Below are positions 8,438 through 16,836 of a DNA stretch of 64,000 bases, piece by piece (the first letter of the stretch is position 1; each line of letters starts with the position of its first letter). A model generated the notes under the pieces. It saw only the letters and a program-made list of their open reading frames with translations. It was not told where the DNA came from and did no database searches. Source of the stretch: Aestuariivita sp. (lineage in GTDB: Bacteria; Pseudomonadota; Alphaproteobacteria; Rhodobacterales; Rhodobacteraceae); contig NZ_JAAWWD010000005.1 of assembly GCF_021404545.1 (NCBI RefSeq), positions 1 through 64,000 of the forward strand, given 5' to 3'. The translations under genes were made by a program, and so were the position numbers.

Positions 8438-10165
8438 TCACCAATCCGACCCCGGTATCACGACTGGATAACTTACCTTCTCAATTTCCTCTTTCAGCCG
8501 CGACATGGAGGCCCCTTTGCCATAGCCCCAGTGCGCAGCATCATCGTCATGGCCACAAAGCTCCATTGAAATCGCGGTGGTCACATTGCCGTCATGCAAG
8601 GCATCCACGAAGTTGTGGCGGAAGCTGTGGAATACGTAGAGCTTAATTCCAAAATCCCACTTTTTACCAAGATTGCCCCAGAACTTGGACCACGGCTGAC
8701 TGTAGGTGCCATCAGTGCCAAGTTTCAGGTCGGGGAATAAACGTCCAGAGCCACAATCCGCAACGTAGTCGAGAAACCCGAGGTTCAAGATCGCTGAATG
8801 GATCGGCACCTTGCGATAACTTGACCCGGTCTTGATGCTCTTGATCTCCTCTTCACTTCCATCTTCCAATTTGGAAATGTCAAAATAAGCGGTGCCGTCC
8901 TCAGTGCGGATGTCCGATTTCAGCAACTGGATGATCTCACCCGAACGCATCCCCGCATAGAGCGCGATCACGGGCACCCAGTACCGCCCGTCTTTCAAAC
9001 GTAGATCACCCGGTGCGCCGGAATGCGTGACGCTGCGGCGACCCGTGTAGATCGGTGTCTTGAAAATCTTTTGAAGCTGATCTGCATTGTACGGCAGCCT
9101 CTTGGGTTTTCCTTTCGGTGGCTTTTTGACCAGAAGTTTAATGCCTGCCCCCGGAACCTTCGCGAGGTATTCTTCGGCAACCATCCACGCGACAAACCGC
9201 TTGAAAAAATCATAACGCTTTTTCTGGGTTTCATACCCCATCTTCGGCAGATGCTTGCCTGCTTCGACAGCGGCATTCGGGTCGAGATCACGTGTTTCGG
9301 GCTTCTTTTGGTAGTGCGCAGGGATATGCCCGATGATGTCGCGGAGCGCCTTTATGTCATTCGTGTCCAGCAGAGAGGCAGGCTTTCCGAAGTCGGTCAC
9401 AGCACGCGCAAGATCGAAGGACAGCCGAAGGTCACCAATCGTCTTGGCTTTGATCCCCTGAGCCGTGAGAAACTCTTCATACGACTTCGCCAGTTGGTCC
9501 AAAGATGGTGTCTGTGGAACCGCTGGCGCGGCGGCCTGTGCATGTGCGACCACCTGAATTGGGATGGTTGCGTCCGATTGCGGCTCAACACCTGCGAAAA
9601 GTGGGTCTGCTACAGCGGTTTGCGAATAGTCACCGTTCAGTTTCGTGATCAGCTGGCGGTCTGCCTCGATTTTTGCCCGCATAAGGCCTGCATGGGCTCG
9701 CTGTAGCGCCTGATAGCGGCTTGTAAGCTGTTCTGGGGGGATAGCCCCCACAAGAGCCTCAGCATCCGCTTGAACGTCGCTAGGAAAGTTTCTGAGGGCG
9801 AGGCGGCGTCGATGATCCGAAAGGCGGGTTTCTAGCGTCGAGATGCAATCTTCCACGTCGACTTCTGCATCTGGCGCGAAAATTTCAGCAAATTGCTGAC
9901 CCCAATCAAGCGCATCGCGGAAATACTCCCGGATCGCCTGATCAATAGCTGCATCTTGCGCTTGGCCCATCCTCCGCGCCTCCTTCACCACGAGATCGAC
10001 ATGGTTGCTGAACACGCGACACCTCAGTTGTGCCAATGATCGCTCAGCAGTCCTTAAGGAAATCTTAACCTCTTTTCGGCCAGCGACATCCCACAAATCC
10101 TGCGGAATGGAGGCGCGAAAATAGAAGGTTCGCCCGCGTGTAACCAGCCTTGGTGTCGTGGCCAT
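8438..10165 (-). CDS. Phage-type integrase with DUF6538-like N-terminus
   Basis: A 575-residue tyrosine recombinase. The N-terminus (RLVTRGRTFYFRASIP, then RKEVKISLRT) is the DUF6538-like arm-binding region of many alphaproteobacterial island integrases. The middle holds a core-binding domain. The catalytic residues appear in AGMRSGEIIQL, SIKTGSSYRKVP, HSFRHNFVDAL and GHDDDAAHWGYGKG. It starts 94 bp from the 3' end of tRNA-Ser, so it most likely catalysed integration there. It converges on the RT gene with only 7 bp between the stops. Confidence 0.92.
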   Translation of the reverse strand: MATTPRLVTRGRTFYFRASIPQDLWDVAGRKEVKISLRTAERSLAQLRCRVFSNHVDLVVKEARRMGQAQDAAIDQAIREYFRDALDWGQQFAEIFAPDAEVDVEDCISTLETRLSDHRRRLALRNFPSDVQADAEALVGAIPPEQLTSRYQALQRAHAGLMRAKIEADRQLITKLNGDYSQTAVADPLFAGVEPQSDATIPIQVVAHAQAAAPAVPQTPSLDQLAKSYEEFLTAQGIKAKTIGDLRLSFDLARAVTDFGKPASLLDTNDIKALRDIIGHIPAHYQKKPETRDLDPNAAVEAGKHLPKMGYETQKKRYDFFKRFVAWMVAEEYLAKVPGAGIKLLVKKPPKGKPKRLPYNADQLQKIFKTPIYTGRRSVTHSGAPGDLRLKDGRYWVPVIALYAGMRSGEIIQLLKSDIRTEDGTAYFDISKLEDGSEEEIKSIKTGSSYRKVPIHSAILNLGFLDYVADCGSGRLFPDLKLGTDGTYSQPWSKFWGNLGKKWDFGIKLYVFHSFRHNFVDALHDGNVTTAISMELCGHDDDAAHWGYGKGASMSRLKEEIEKVSYPVVIPGSDW

Positions 10166-10259
10166 CCTTGCCCCACTGTACCAGTAAACTGTACCAGGGC
10201 GCGGATTTCGGCCTTCCCGAAAACCAGTATCGTTTTAAATCAGTAGGTTAGCCATGAAA

Positions 10260-10349
10260 TGGCGGAGACGAAGGGATTCGAACCCTCGAGACGGTTTCCC
10301 GCCTACTCCCTTAGCAGGGGAGCGCCTTCGACCACTCGGCCACGTCTCC
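10260..10349 (-). tRNA. tRNA-Ser (anticodon GCU)
   Basis: The minus strand folds as a class II tRNA. The acceptor GGAGACG pairs with CGTCTCC, followed by G and an encoded CCA. The anticodon loop CTGCTAA gives GCU (reads AGC/AGU). A long variable arm and the T loop GGTTCGAATCC follow. The 3' end faces the integrase and is the likely attachment site of the island. Confidence 0.95.
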
Positions 10350-10891
10350 GTTGATCTGAATATGCGCCAAGCCCCTGTTATACAAGCGCTTTTTTTGAGG
10401 TCAGCACATGCGCTCTAAGCGTATGTTTTTATTGTTTTTTCCGCGCTGCTTGACATGCTTCAGAAGCAGATTGACACATGCCGGTTTCTGGTTTGTTCTT
10501 ATTTGGCCAAGGAAAGGGCATCGGCCGGGCAGGCGTTCATCAAGAGGTCGTGCGTGAGCGGCTCTATCGCGATACGGGCATTCGAGACCGCGAACATGTG
10601 ACAGGACAGAGATTCGACATCAATTGCTCGGAAGACGAAAACAAGAAGGTCGAAACTGGCACAACTCTGTTGATTGTCGGCCTCTTTCGTCGGTGGTAAG
10701 GACATGTCAATCGCATCCGCCCGGAGCGCGCCACCTATGGCGCCGATCGCTTTTCTCCAGACTGAATTGGACGGTCCATGTCAGCAATCCGGCTTCTGAA
10801 GAAATCCGTAAGTCACAGATATAGTTACGCTTTCTTTGAGGCAAAACGGTGATCAAAGGAAAAGCTTGACCTAGCGTGATTCTTGGAAAAT
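10350..10891. other. 542-bp stretch without a convincing gene
   Basis: Between tRNA-Ser and the first palindromic operator there are overlapping short frames on both strands (10478-10699 plus, 10499-10705 minus), neither with a recognisable domain nor a clear ribosome site. The stretch may be decayed sequence from the integration junction plus the upstream promoter region of the TRAP operon. Confidence 0.45.
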
Positions 10892-10907
10892 AGTTTGCAT
10901 ACTAATG
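10892..10907 (+). promoter_or_regulatory. Operator-like palindrome before dctP
   Basis: AGTTTGCATACTAATG matches the right half and centre of the palindrome CATTNGTATACNAATG found three more times in this cluster. It lies 60 bp before the dctP start and is probably bound by the cluster's MarR-type regulator (inference). Confidence 0.6.
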
Positions 10908-10967
10908 ACATAGAGGCCGAAAACCGCCCGATCAATCAGACACGTGTCGAACCAACAGGAGAGAAGA

Positions 10968-11951
10968 ATGAACATCAAGACTATTGCAGTCTCAATGTGC
11001 GTGGCCGCGGCGGTGCTTCCCGGCACGCTTTTGGCCCAGGATCGCGAATTCGGTGTGGGCCTCATTACGCCGCCGGTTCACGTTTGGAACCAAGAAGTTG
11101 ACGCAATGGGCGAGACACTGGGGCGACTGTCCGACGGGCGCTTTTCGGTGACTGCCTTTCCATCCGGGCAACTCGGCTCGGAAAGCGAAATGTTGCAACA
11201 GCTCCAAACCGGGGCCCTGGACATGGCGTGGCTCACGACGGCCGAGGTCACAACACGCGTGCCGGACATGAGCGCGCTGCACACGCCGTTCTTGGTGAGA
11301 AACATCGAAGATGCCGCCCGGGTGCTGCGCTCGGATGAGGCACGTGAAATTCTTGAGCAATTGCCAAGGGCGACAGGTGCCGTCGGCATTTGCTATGCTA
11401 TGACCGGTATGCGCCAGATGATGAGCCGTGAGGCTCTCGAACGTGCCGCCGATCTGGATGGCAAGCGCTTTCGTATCACGCCCGCGCCTCCGATGCGGTC
11501 GTTTTTCGAGATGATGGGCGCCGCCCCTGCGCCGATGCCCTTGACGCAAGTGTACGATTCGCTTGCAAACGGCCAGATTGACGCGATTGCGATGGACTAT
11601 GAATCCATCATCAACTTTGGGTATCACGAGCACGCGCCGCATTTGTTGCAGACCAACCACCAGATGTTCCCGATGGTCGCGCTGGTTTCCGGTCGTGTGT
11701 GGGCAAGCCTCTCGCCCGAGGATCAGGCCATCGTGCGTGAAGGTGTCCAGGCCCATTGCGACGCAACCATTGACCGTTTCGTTGCGGGCGAGGCTGGCAA
11801 GCTCGAAACGCTCCAGGCGGTTGACGGTCTGACGATTACAGAGAATGTCGGCCTGGACTTCTTCGGCGACGTTGTCACGCGGTGGGACGCCGAGTGGTCC
11901 GAGCAGACGGATTACGTTGAACGGTTGCGCGCACTGGTCGCAAGCTTCTAG
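10968..11951 (+). CDS. dctP: TRAP transporter solute-binding protein (DctP family)
   Basis: A 327-residue periplasmic protein that binds the substrate and delivers it to the DctQM permease. It has a signal peptide (residues 1-22, cleaved after LLAQ) and the DctP fold: PPVHVWNQEVDAMGETL, FPSGQLGSESEMLQQL, the Arg-containing segment GKRFRITPAPPMRSFFEMMG that normally contacts a carboxylate, and PLTQVYDSLANGQIDA. GGAGAG precedes the ATG. It heads dctP-dctQ-dctM and shares an operator with the catabolic genes, so its substrate is probably the aromatic acid degraded by them. Confidence 0.88.
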   Translation: MNIKTIAVSMCVAAAVLPGTLLAQDREFGVGLITPPVHVWNQEVDAMGETLGRLSDGRFSVTAFPSGQLGSESEMLQQLQTGALDMAWLTTAEVTTRVPDMSALHTPFLVRNIEDAARVLRSDEAREILEQLPRATGAVGICYAMTGMRQMMSREALERAADLDGKRFRITPAPPMRSFFEMMGAAPAPMPLTQVYDSLANGQIDAIAMDYESIINFGYHEHAPHLLQTNHQMFPMVALVSGRVWASLSPEDQAIVREGVQAHCDATIDRFVAGEAGKLETLQAVDGLTITENVGLDFFGDVVTRWDAEWSEQTDYVERLRALVASF

Positions 11952-11973
11952 TCTTGTGAGATACCGATCCGGG

Positions 11974-11994
11974 GCGTCCGCCAGGTGCGGACGC
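11974..11994 (+). other. Stem-loop between dctP and dctQ
   Basis: GCGTCCGC, a 5-nt loop and GCGGACGC form a perfect 8-bp stem 22 bp after the dctP stop, without a T-run. In many binding-protein operons such a stem stabilises the upstream mRNA so that the binding protein exceeds the permease; that role is inferred here. Confidence 0.6.
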
Positions 11995-12034
11995 TTCGGC
12001 CCCACGACAAACCTTTGAAAAAGCGGACCGCCTC

Positions 12035-12616
12035 TTGTTCATCGCTCGTGCCATCGTGCGGCTTTCATCTTTGGTCGTCGCGATTGAGAGACCCCTTCTT
12101 GGAGTGCTCATTGCGAGTATCGCGGTCTTCGTGCTGTCGAATGTCCTGCTCAGATTGGTCGGCATCACCATTGCCTGGGCGGACGAGATTGCCATTCATT
12201 CGATGATCCTGTCGGGCTTTGTCGGTGCATCGCTGATGCTACGCGGGCGCATTGATCCGGCGGTCTTCCTGCTGCATGAAATCCTGCCCGGCCGAATTGT
12301 CAAAGGGCTGAGGATTGTCATCTCGGTGCTTTCTGCCGGGTTTGGGATAGTGCTGTTTTATCTGTGTTGGCGCTGGTTTGATCCGCTTGGGCTGATCGCG
12401 GCGGACTTTGACGTCGGCACTTTCGAAGCAACGACCTTCAACTTCATCTACACGGACACAACGCCGGTAATGGGTGCGTCGTCGTTTTGGTTTTACCTGG
12501 TCATGCCCTGGTTTGCGGTCACTCTGACCATCCATGCGGCCGCAAATCTGATGGAAGATATCGGGGTGGTCGAACGCGTCGATAATCCTATCAGAGTGAC
12601 GGCATCGGAGGCCTGA
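12035..12616 (+). CDS. dctQ: TRAP transporter small membrane subunit (DctQ family)
   Basis: A protein of about 193 residues with four predicted membrane segments (about 19-40, 49-66, 91-110 and 143-170) and the DctQ-type region FVGASLMLRGRID. It forms the permease with DctM. The start is uncertain: the frame opens with TTG at 12035 and has GTG at 12056, with no ATG early enough. It lies 83 bp after dctP, behind a stem-loop, and its stop is 3 bp before dctM. Confidence 0.8.
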   Translation: MFIARAIVRLSSLVVAIERPLLGVLIASIAVFVLSNVLLRLVGITIAWADEIAIHSMILSGFVGASLMLRGRIDPAVFLLHEILPGRIVKGLRIVISVLSAGFGIVLFYLCWRWFDPLGLIAADFDVGTFEATTFNFIYTDTTPVMGASSFWFYLVMPWFAVTLTIHAAANLMEDIGVVERVDNPIRVTASEA

Positions 12617-12619
12617 GCC

Positions 12620-13879
12620 ATGGCTGCATTCGTTTTTGTCCTGCTGCTGTCTGTCGGTGTCTCGATCGGGCTGGTGCTGTGCATCACCGCGCTGACCTTC
12701 ATCATGTCGTCCGGAAATCCGCTCCTGCTGGACAGTTTCGCGCTTCAGCTGTTCGGCTCACTGAATAACTTTGGCCTTCTGGCGATCCCGCTGTTCATCC
12801 TGATCGGGGAATTGATGAATGGCGCCGGGATCACACAGCGCCTTGTGCGGCTGGCGGCGGCTTTTCTTGGCGCTCTGCGGGGTGGTCTTGCCTATATCAA
12901 CCTTGTTGCCAACATGATGGTTGCCTCCATTCTCGGCTCCGCGACGGCGCAGATTGCGATGATGAGCCAGGTCATGGTCCCGGAAATGGAACGTGAGGGC
13001 TATCGGCGCGATTTCTCGACGGCTGTAACGGCTTTTGGCGGGTTGCTGGGGCCGATCATCCCGCCCTCCATCGTATTCGTTGTCTATGCGGTTTTGGCAC
13101 AACTGGCCGTTCGGGACATGCTGTTGGCAGGGCTGTTGCCAGGTCTGATCCTCACGGGGCTCTTTCTGGGAACAATCGCGCTGCTGGGTCTGCGCTATGA
13201 GTATCCACGCGGCGCAAGGTTGAGCTGGCGAGAGAAGGGATTGGCCCTGCGCAAAGCGCTCCCGATGTTGACGATACCGGCGATCATTACAGGCACCATT
13301 CTGGGCGGCATCGGCTCACCAACCGAGGCGGCTGCCCTTGGCGCCCTTGCTGCCGCGTTGATCGGCTTGTTCGTCACCAAGACCCTGAAACTATCTGATT
13401 TTCCAACCATCCTGCTGAGGACGGGCATCAACTCTGCGCTGGTTCTTTTTCTGGTTGCATCGGCAAGTGTGTTCTCCTGGGTGCTGGTTTTTGGTCAGGT
13501 TCCCCAGTCGGCTGCCGTCTGGATACAGACCGTCGCCACGACCCCAACGGCGTTCATGCTGCTGGTACTGGTGATGCTGCTTTTGGTTGGAACCGTGATT
13601 GACGGGATCGCCGGTCTGATCATGGTTGTCCCAATCCTGCTTCCGATCGCAACAGAGGTCTATGGCATTCATCCGGTCCATTTCGGGGTGGTGGTCTCGA
13701 TCAACCTCATTCTCGGGCTGCTCTCTCCGCCTGTTGGAATTGGCCTTTATGTCGCGGCCTCGGTCGCTAAAGTCAGCCCATTGGCCGTTTTTCGGGTCGC
13801 GATGCCTTTCTTCATTGTCACCTGTCTGGCGCTGGTACTTTTGGCGCTTGTCCCATCAATCAGCCTTGCGCTCTTGTAA
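12620..13879 (+). CDS. dctM: TRAP transporter large permease (DctM family)
   Basis: A 419-residue protein with about 12 membrane helices that uses a sodium gradient to import the DctP-bound substrate. Typical segments are NFGLLAIPLFILIGELMN, TAFGGLLGPIIPPSIVFVVY, GGIGSPTEAAALG and SPPVGIGLYVA. The length is normal for DctM. It starts 3 bp after dctQ. Confidence 0.92.
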   Translation: MAAFVFVLLLSVGVSIGLVLCITALTFIMSSGNPLLLDSFALQLFGSLNNFGLLAIPLFILIGELMNGAGITQRLVRLAAAFLGALRGGLAYINLVANMMVASILGSATAQIAMMSQVMVPEMEREGYRRDFSTAVTAFGGLLGPIIPPSIVFVVYAVLAQLAVRDMLLAGLLPGLILTGLFLGTIALLGLRYEYPRGARLSWREKGLALRKALPMLTIPAIITGTILGGIGSPTEAAALGALAAALIGLFVTKTLKLSDFPTILLRTGINSALVLFLVASASVFSWVLVFGQVPQSAAVWIQTVATTPTAFMLLVLVMLLLVGTVIDGIAGLIMVVPILLPIATEVYGIHPVHFGVVVSINLILGLLSPPVGIGLYVAASVAKVSPLAVFRVAMPFFIVTCLALVLLALVPSISLALL

Positions 13880-14194
13880 TGGTCAAAAGCCGCCCGACAG
13901 TCGTATAGGACGTGCGAAGCGGCGATTGCCTTTCGGTCCTGTTTTCTATGGTGCGCTGTTCGACAAATGAAGACGCCGACCTCTGCCCGGCGTTCAGAGG
14001 GCGCCCTATGTGCCCTGAGCGATCATCCTAAGGCCAGCCAATGTGCAATTCGGCGGGCCAGTCAGGTTTGAACATCCGCTGTCTTGCAGGACTTTCTGCC
14101 GGTTCACAATGGGGCCAGCCTTTCTTGCCCGGCGCGATCCACTGGGTTTGCCCATGCAGATTCGCGATACGCAAGAGAGGCCGGGCCGATCTGT
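13880..14194. other. Intergenic stretch after dctM
   Basis: About 315 bp between the convergent dctM and fpr genes. A 6-bp stem ACGCCG/CGGCGT lies near 13975-13995 and could act as a weak terminator of the TRAP operon. No gene is apparent. Confidence 0.4.
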
Positions 14195-14224
14195 GGTGCA
14201 GACCGCCTTGGCGGTCAGACCACC
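14195..14224 (-). terminator. Hairpin abutting the fpr stop codon
   Basis: GACCGCC-TT-GGCGGTC is a perfect 7-bp stem extended by outer GGTG/CACC pairing, immediately after the fpr stop. There is no T-run, so it may be an mRNA-end stem rather than a strict intrinsic terminator. Confidence 0.45.
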
Positions 14225-15034
14225 TTAACCCACAAAGGCGCGTTCAACGACAAAGGTGTCGGGGCGGTTGTTCGATCCTTCGGCCAGGCCGAACCCTTCC
14301 AGTGCCGACTTCGTGTCACGCAGCATATCCATGGACCCGCAAATCATGCCGCGGTCGGTCTGAGGCGCGATCGGGTGCAGGCCGAGATCCTCGAAAACCT
14401 TCCCCGAGGCCATCAGATCGGTGATGCGCCCCATATACGGATAGTCTTCGCGGGTCGTTGAGTTGTAAAGGCGCAGGCCTTGAGCCAGTTCGCCGACCAA
14501 AGGGTCGTCCTTGATTGCGTCAACAAGCTCTTGCCCATATTTCAGTTCGGCGACATCGCGACAGGTATGGGTCAGAATGACCTCGTCGAATTTCTCATAG
14601 GTGCCCGGGTCACGTATCAGGCTGGCGAATGGCGCGATGCCCGTGCCCGTGGAAAACATCCAAAGCCGTTTTCCCGGCAACAGCGCGTCATTGACCAAAG
14701 TGCCCGTTGGTTTTTTGCGCATCAACACGGTGTCTCCGACCGCGATCTTCTGAAGATGCTCGGTCAGGGGTCCGTCCGGTACTTTGATCGAGTAGAACTC
14801 CAACTCGTCGTCCCAACTGGGCGATGCGATCGAATACGCCCGGAACACCGGTTTTTCGGCATTGGGCAGGCCGATCATCACAAACTCACCCGACCGAAAA
14901 CGGAACGTGGCGGGGCGTGTGATGCGGAATTTGAACAGCCGGTCCGTGTAATGTTCGACAGATGTGACTTTTTCAGCAAAGACACCGACTGGGGTCGGAA
15001 AGTCTGTGTCATGCTTTGCAACATCAAGGGACAT
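14225..15034 (-). CDS. fpr: Ferredoxin-NADP(+) reductase
   Basis: A 269-residue FAD enzyme that exchanges electrons between NADPH and ferredoxin. The FAD-binding pattern RAYSIASP, the NADP-binding STGTGIAPFASL and the C-terminal ICGSMDML fit bacterial FPR (subclass I). ATG 15034 is chosen because AGGAGC precedes it and the 42 extra upstream residues are low-complexity. Its presence beside 6-hydroxynicotinate reductase, a ferredoxin-dependent enzyme in Eubacterium barkeri, suggests it provides reduced ferredoxin. Two tiny frames and an operator palindrome lie upstream in the same orientation. Confidence 0.88.
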   Translation of the reverse strand: MSLDVAKHDTDFPTPVGVFAEKVTSVEHYTDRLFKFRITRPATFRFRSGEFVMIGLPNAEKPVFRAYSIASPSWDDELEFYSIKVPDGPLTEHLQKIAVGDTVLMRKKPTGTLVNDALLPGKRLWMFSTGTGIAPFASLIRDPGTYEKFDEVILTHTCRDVAELKYGQELVDAIKDDPLVGELAQGLRLYNSTTREDYPYMGRITDLMASGKVFEDLGLHPIAPQTDRGMICGSMDMLRDTKSALEGFGLAEGSNNRPDTFVVERAFVG

Positions 15035-15047
15035 CTTTGTCTGGCTC

Positions 15048-15224
15048 CTAATATGTGGGCGTTTCGGAAAAAAGATCCGGCCTGCCGGTCTTTTCGACCT
15101 CATCTTGGGCATCTGCGTAAGGGTCGTTGTTTTCCCAGATGTTGGGCGGTTTTTCTTCAAGGTGCTGGGTCACCGCGTTCCATACCGGCGCGTCCTGAGA
15201 GGTGGCGGGCTTGATCACGATCAT
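15048..15224 (-). CDS. Small acidic protein of unknown function
   Basis: A 58-residue frame reading MIVIKPATSQDAPVWNAV and then an acidic segment ending RPDLFSETPTY. It stops 13 bp before fpr, and the fpr ribosome site overlaps its end. Its ATG overlaps the stop of the frame before it (ATGA), as in coupled genes. I do not recognise it. Position, coupling and acidic composition argue for a real gene of the fpr operon, perhaps a subunit or partner. Confidence 0.5.
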   Translation of the reverse strand: MIVIKPATSQDAPVWNAVTQHLEEKPPNIWENNDPYADAQDEVEKTGRPDLFSETPTY

Positions 15225-15316
15225 GGCCCACCCGCATGGGGGTCATCCGCAGGCCGGGCCGGGGTACAACCGTGATCCTTGCGGGTTTTGAATGCGACGA
15301 TCACGGTATAGGACAT
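15221..15316 (-). CDS. Very short frame (31 aa) heading the fpr operon
   Basis: The frame starts MSYTVIVAFKTRKDHG, is rich in Pro and Gly at the end, and stops at a TGA overlapping the next start. It begins 13 bp from the operator palindrome at 15329-15344. It could be a leader peptide, a small protein, or the damaged start of a longer gene. No homology recognised. Confidence 0.35.
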   Translation of the reverse strand: MSYTVIVAFKTRKDHGCTPARPADDPHAGGP

Positions 15317-15328
15317 CAGATCTCATAT

Positions 15329-15344
15329 CATTAGTATACAAATG
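15329..15344. promoter_or_regulatory. Best copy of the cluster operator, before the fpr operon
   Basis: CATTAGTATACAAATG fits the palindrome CATTNGTATACNAATG exactly, being symmetrical except at the two N positions. It lies 13 bp before the first small frame of the fpr operon and is suited to a dimeric MarR-type repressor. Confidence 0.65.
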
Positions 15345-15429
15345 AATATTTGAGCGACCATACCCCTGTCAACCCCCCTCAAAGGCGTGTCGGGCGGGCG
15401 GATCTCTCTTGACCCATGCTTTGCGGTTA

Positions 15430-15445
15430 TGTTTGTGTGCTAATG
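15430..15445 (+). promoter_or_regulatory. Operator-like palindrome before the enamidase gene
   Basis: TGTTTGTGTGCTAATG keeps the CTAATG right half of the shared palindrome and a degenerate left half. It ends 20 bp before the enamidase start, so it probably overlaps the transcription start. Confidence 0.5.
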
Positions 15446-15465
15446 ATAATTTGAGGAGGGTTGCC

Positions 15466-16629
15466 GTGGAAAAGCTTGTCATCCGAAACATTGGCCAGAT
15501 TCTGTCTGGAAAGCTCGAAGAGCCTATTTTCGATGGTGATTGCATGATTGCCATCGACGGTAAGATCCACGAATGGGGATATGAGAAAGACCTCGATTGC
15601 GAAGCGGCGACGACAACAGTGGATGCCAGGGGCGTCACCCTTGCACCCGGTCTGATCGACAGTCACGTCCACCCGGTGGTGGGTGACTACACCCCGCGCC
15701 AGCAACAGCTCCACTGGATCGACTCGACCCTGCATGGCGGCGTCACCACATTGATCTCCGCCGGTGAGGTTCACATGCCTGGCCGACCCAAGGACATCGT
15801 GGGCCTCAAGGCGATGGCGATTGCCTCACAGCGCTGGTACGAGAATTTCCGCCCCTCGGGGATGAAGGTCCATGCCGGCGCACCGGTGATCGAAAAAGGC
15901 ATGGTAGAGGAAGATTTCAAAGAGATGGCCGATGCTGGCGTCACGCTTTTGGGCGAGGTTGGTCTGGGAACCGTAAAGGACGGCAAAACGGCGCAACAGA
16001 TGGTCGGCTGGGCGCGCAAATACGGGATGCAAAGCACCATTCATACCGGCGGGCCCTCCATACCCGGCTCTGGCCTGATCGACGCGGATATGGTGCTGGA
16101 GACCGGAACGGATGTGATCGGCCACATTAACGGGGGACACTCGGCCCTGCCGGACGATCAGATCATCTGCCTGTGTGAAAGCTGTCAGGCCGCATTTGAG
16201 ATCGTTCACAACGGCAATGAACGGGCAGCGGTTCTGACGGTAAACACCGCGCGCGAGCTGGGTAAGCTGGATCAGGTCATCCTTGGCACCGACGGGCCTG
16301 CCGGATCGGGGGTGCAACCGCTTGGAATTCTGCGGATGATCGCGATGCTGTCTGCCTTTGGCAATGTACCGGCGGCCGAGGCGTTCTGCTTTGGCAACGG
16401 CAATACCGCACGGCAGCGCGCGCTCGATACCGGTCTGATCGAAAAGGGCTATTGCGCGGATTTCGTGCTGCTTGATCAGGCGCAACACGCCCCCGGCGAG
16501 ACAATGCTGGCATCGGTGCAACTGGGCAATCTGCCCGGTGTGGGCATGACGATCATCGACGGTGTCATCCGGTCCGAAAGGTCCCGTAACACGCCGCCCG
16601 CACAACGCCTGCCCGAGCGCGTCGCCTAA
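15466..16629 (+). CDS. ena: Enamidase (amidohydrolase superfamily)
   Basis: A 387-residue metal-dependent hydrolase. It resembles Eubacterium barkeri enamidase, which opens 1,4,5,6-tetrahydro-6-oxonicotinate to 2-formylglutarate and ammonia. Metal-binding signatures are DSHVHPVVGD (His67, His69), MQSTIHTGG and VIGHINGGHSALP, with LGTDGPAGSG (Asp) near the end. The start is GTG at 15466, fixed by GAGGAGGG 6 nt before it; the frame is open to 15409 but the operator lies there. The family is clear; the substrate is inferred from the hydroxynicotinate reductase nearby. Confidence 0.8.
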   Translation: MEKLVIRNIGQILSGKLEEPIFDGDCMIAIDGKIHEWGYEKDLDCEAATTTVDARGVTLAPGLIDSHVHPVVGDYTPRQQQLHWIDSTLHGGVTTLISAGEVHMPGRPKDIVGLKAMAIASQRWYENFRPSGMKVHAGAPVIEKGMVEEDFKEMADAGVTLLGEVGLGTVKDGKTAQQMVGWARKYGMQSTIHTGGPSIPGSGLIDADMVLETGTDVIGHINGGHSALPDDQIICLCESCQAAFEIVHNGNERAAVLTVNTARELGKLDQVILGTDGPAGSGVQPLGILRMIAMLSAFGNVPAAEAFCFGNGNTARQRALDTGLIEKGYCADFVLLDQAQHAPGETMLASVQLGNLPGVGMTIIDGVIRSERSRNTPPAQRLPERVA

Positions 16630-16836
16630 GGCGCGTCGGCCGGATGTCAGCTTGCACCCCGCGTTGAGGGCTGGTGGATGGATCGGCCAGACGCTGTGTG
16701 ACCTTCGGGCGGGTGGGCTGATGGCCGTCGAAAACAACCGCCAGGTCAAAGCAGTTGGCCTGTGGCGCCCTTTATTCGAACACTCCCGCGCGCGCAGCCC
16801 AGCACCGACGGCGCGACAAGCACTTCTGCAGTTCCG

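Larger units (their letters stand above)
1..10260. mobile_element. Integrated accessory island next to tRNA-Ser
   Basis: Everything left of the tRNA-Ser(GCU) gene looks like accessory DNA: an IS end, a broken restriction-modification locus, two tyrosine recombinases, a reverse transcriptase with an HTH partner and unrecognised proteins. The 8438-10165 integrase points away from the tRNA and starts 94 bp from its 3' end, the usual layout of an element integrated into a tRNA 3' end. Genes to the right are typical chromosomal roseobacter genes. The other end lies outside the window, and no second copy of the tRNA 3' sequence was seen inside it. The block may be several nested elements rather than one. 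Confidence 0.65.

Noticed and set aside
10478-10705. Overlapping 73-aa plus and 68-aa minus frames near tRNA-Ser
   Set aside because: Neither has a domain, clear ribosome site or operon context; they may be decayed junction sequence.
15035-15160. 42-residue N-terminal extension of ferredoxin-NADP reductase
   Set aside because: It is out-of-frame reading of the small upstream gene; the ATG at 15034 has a ribosome site and matches the family start.
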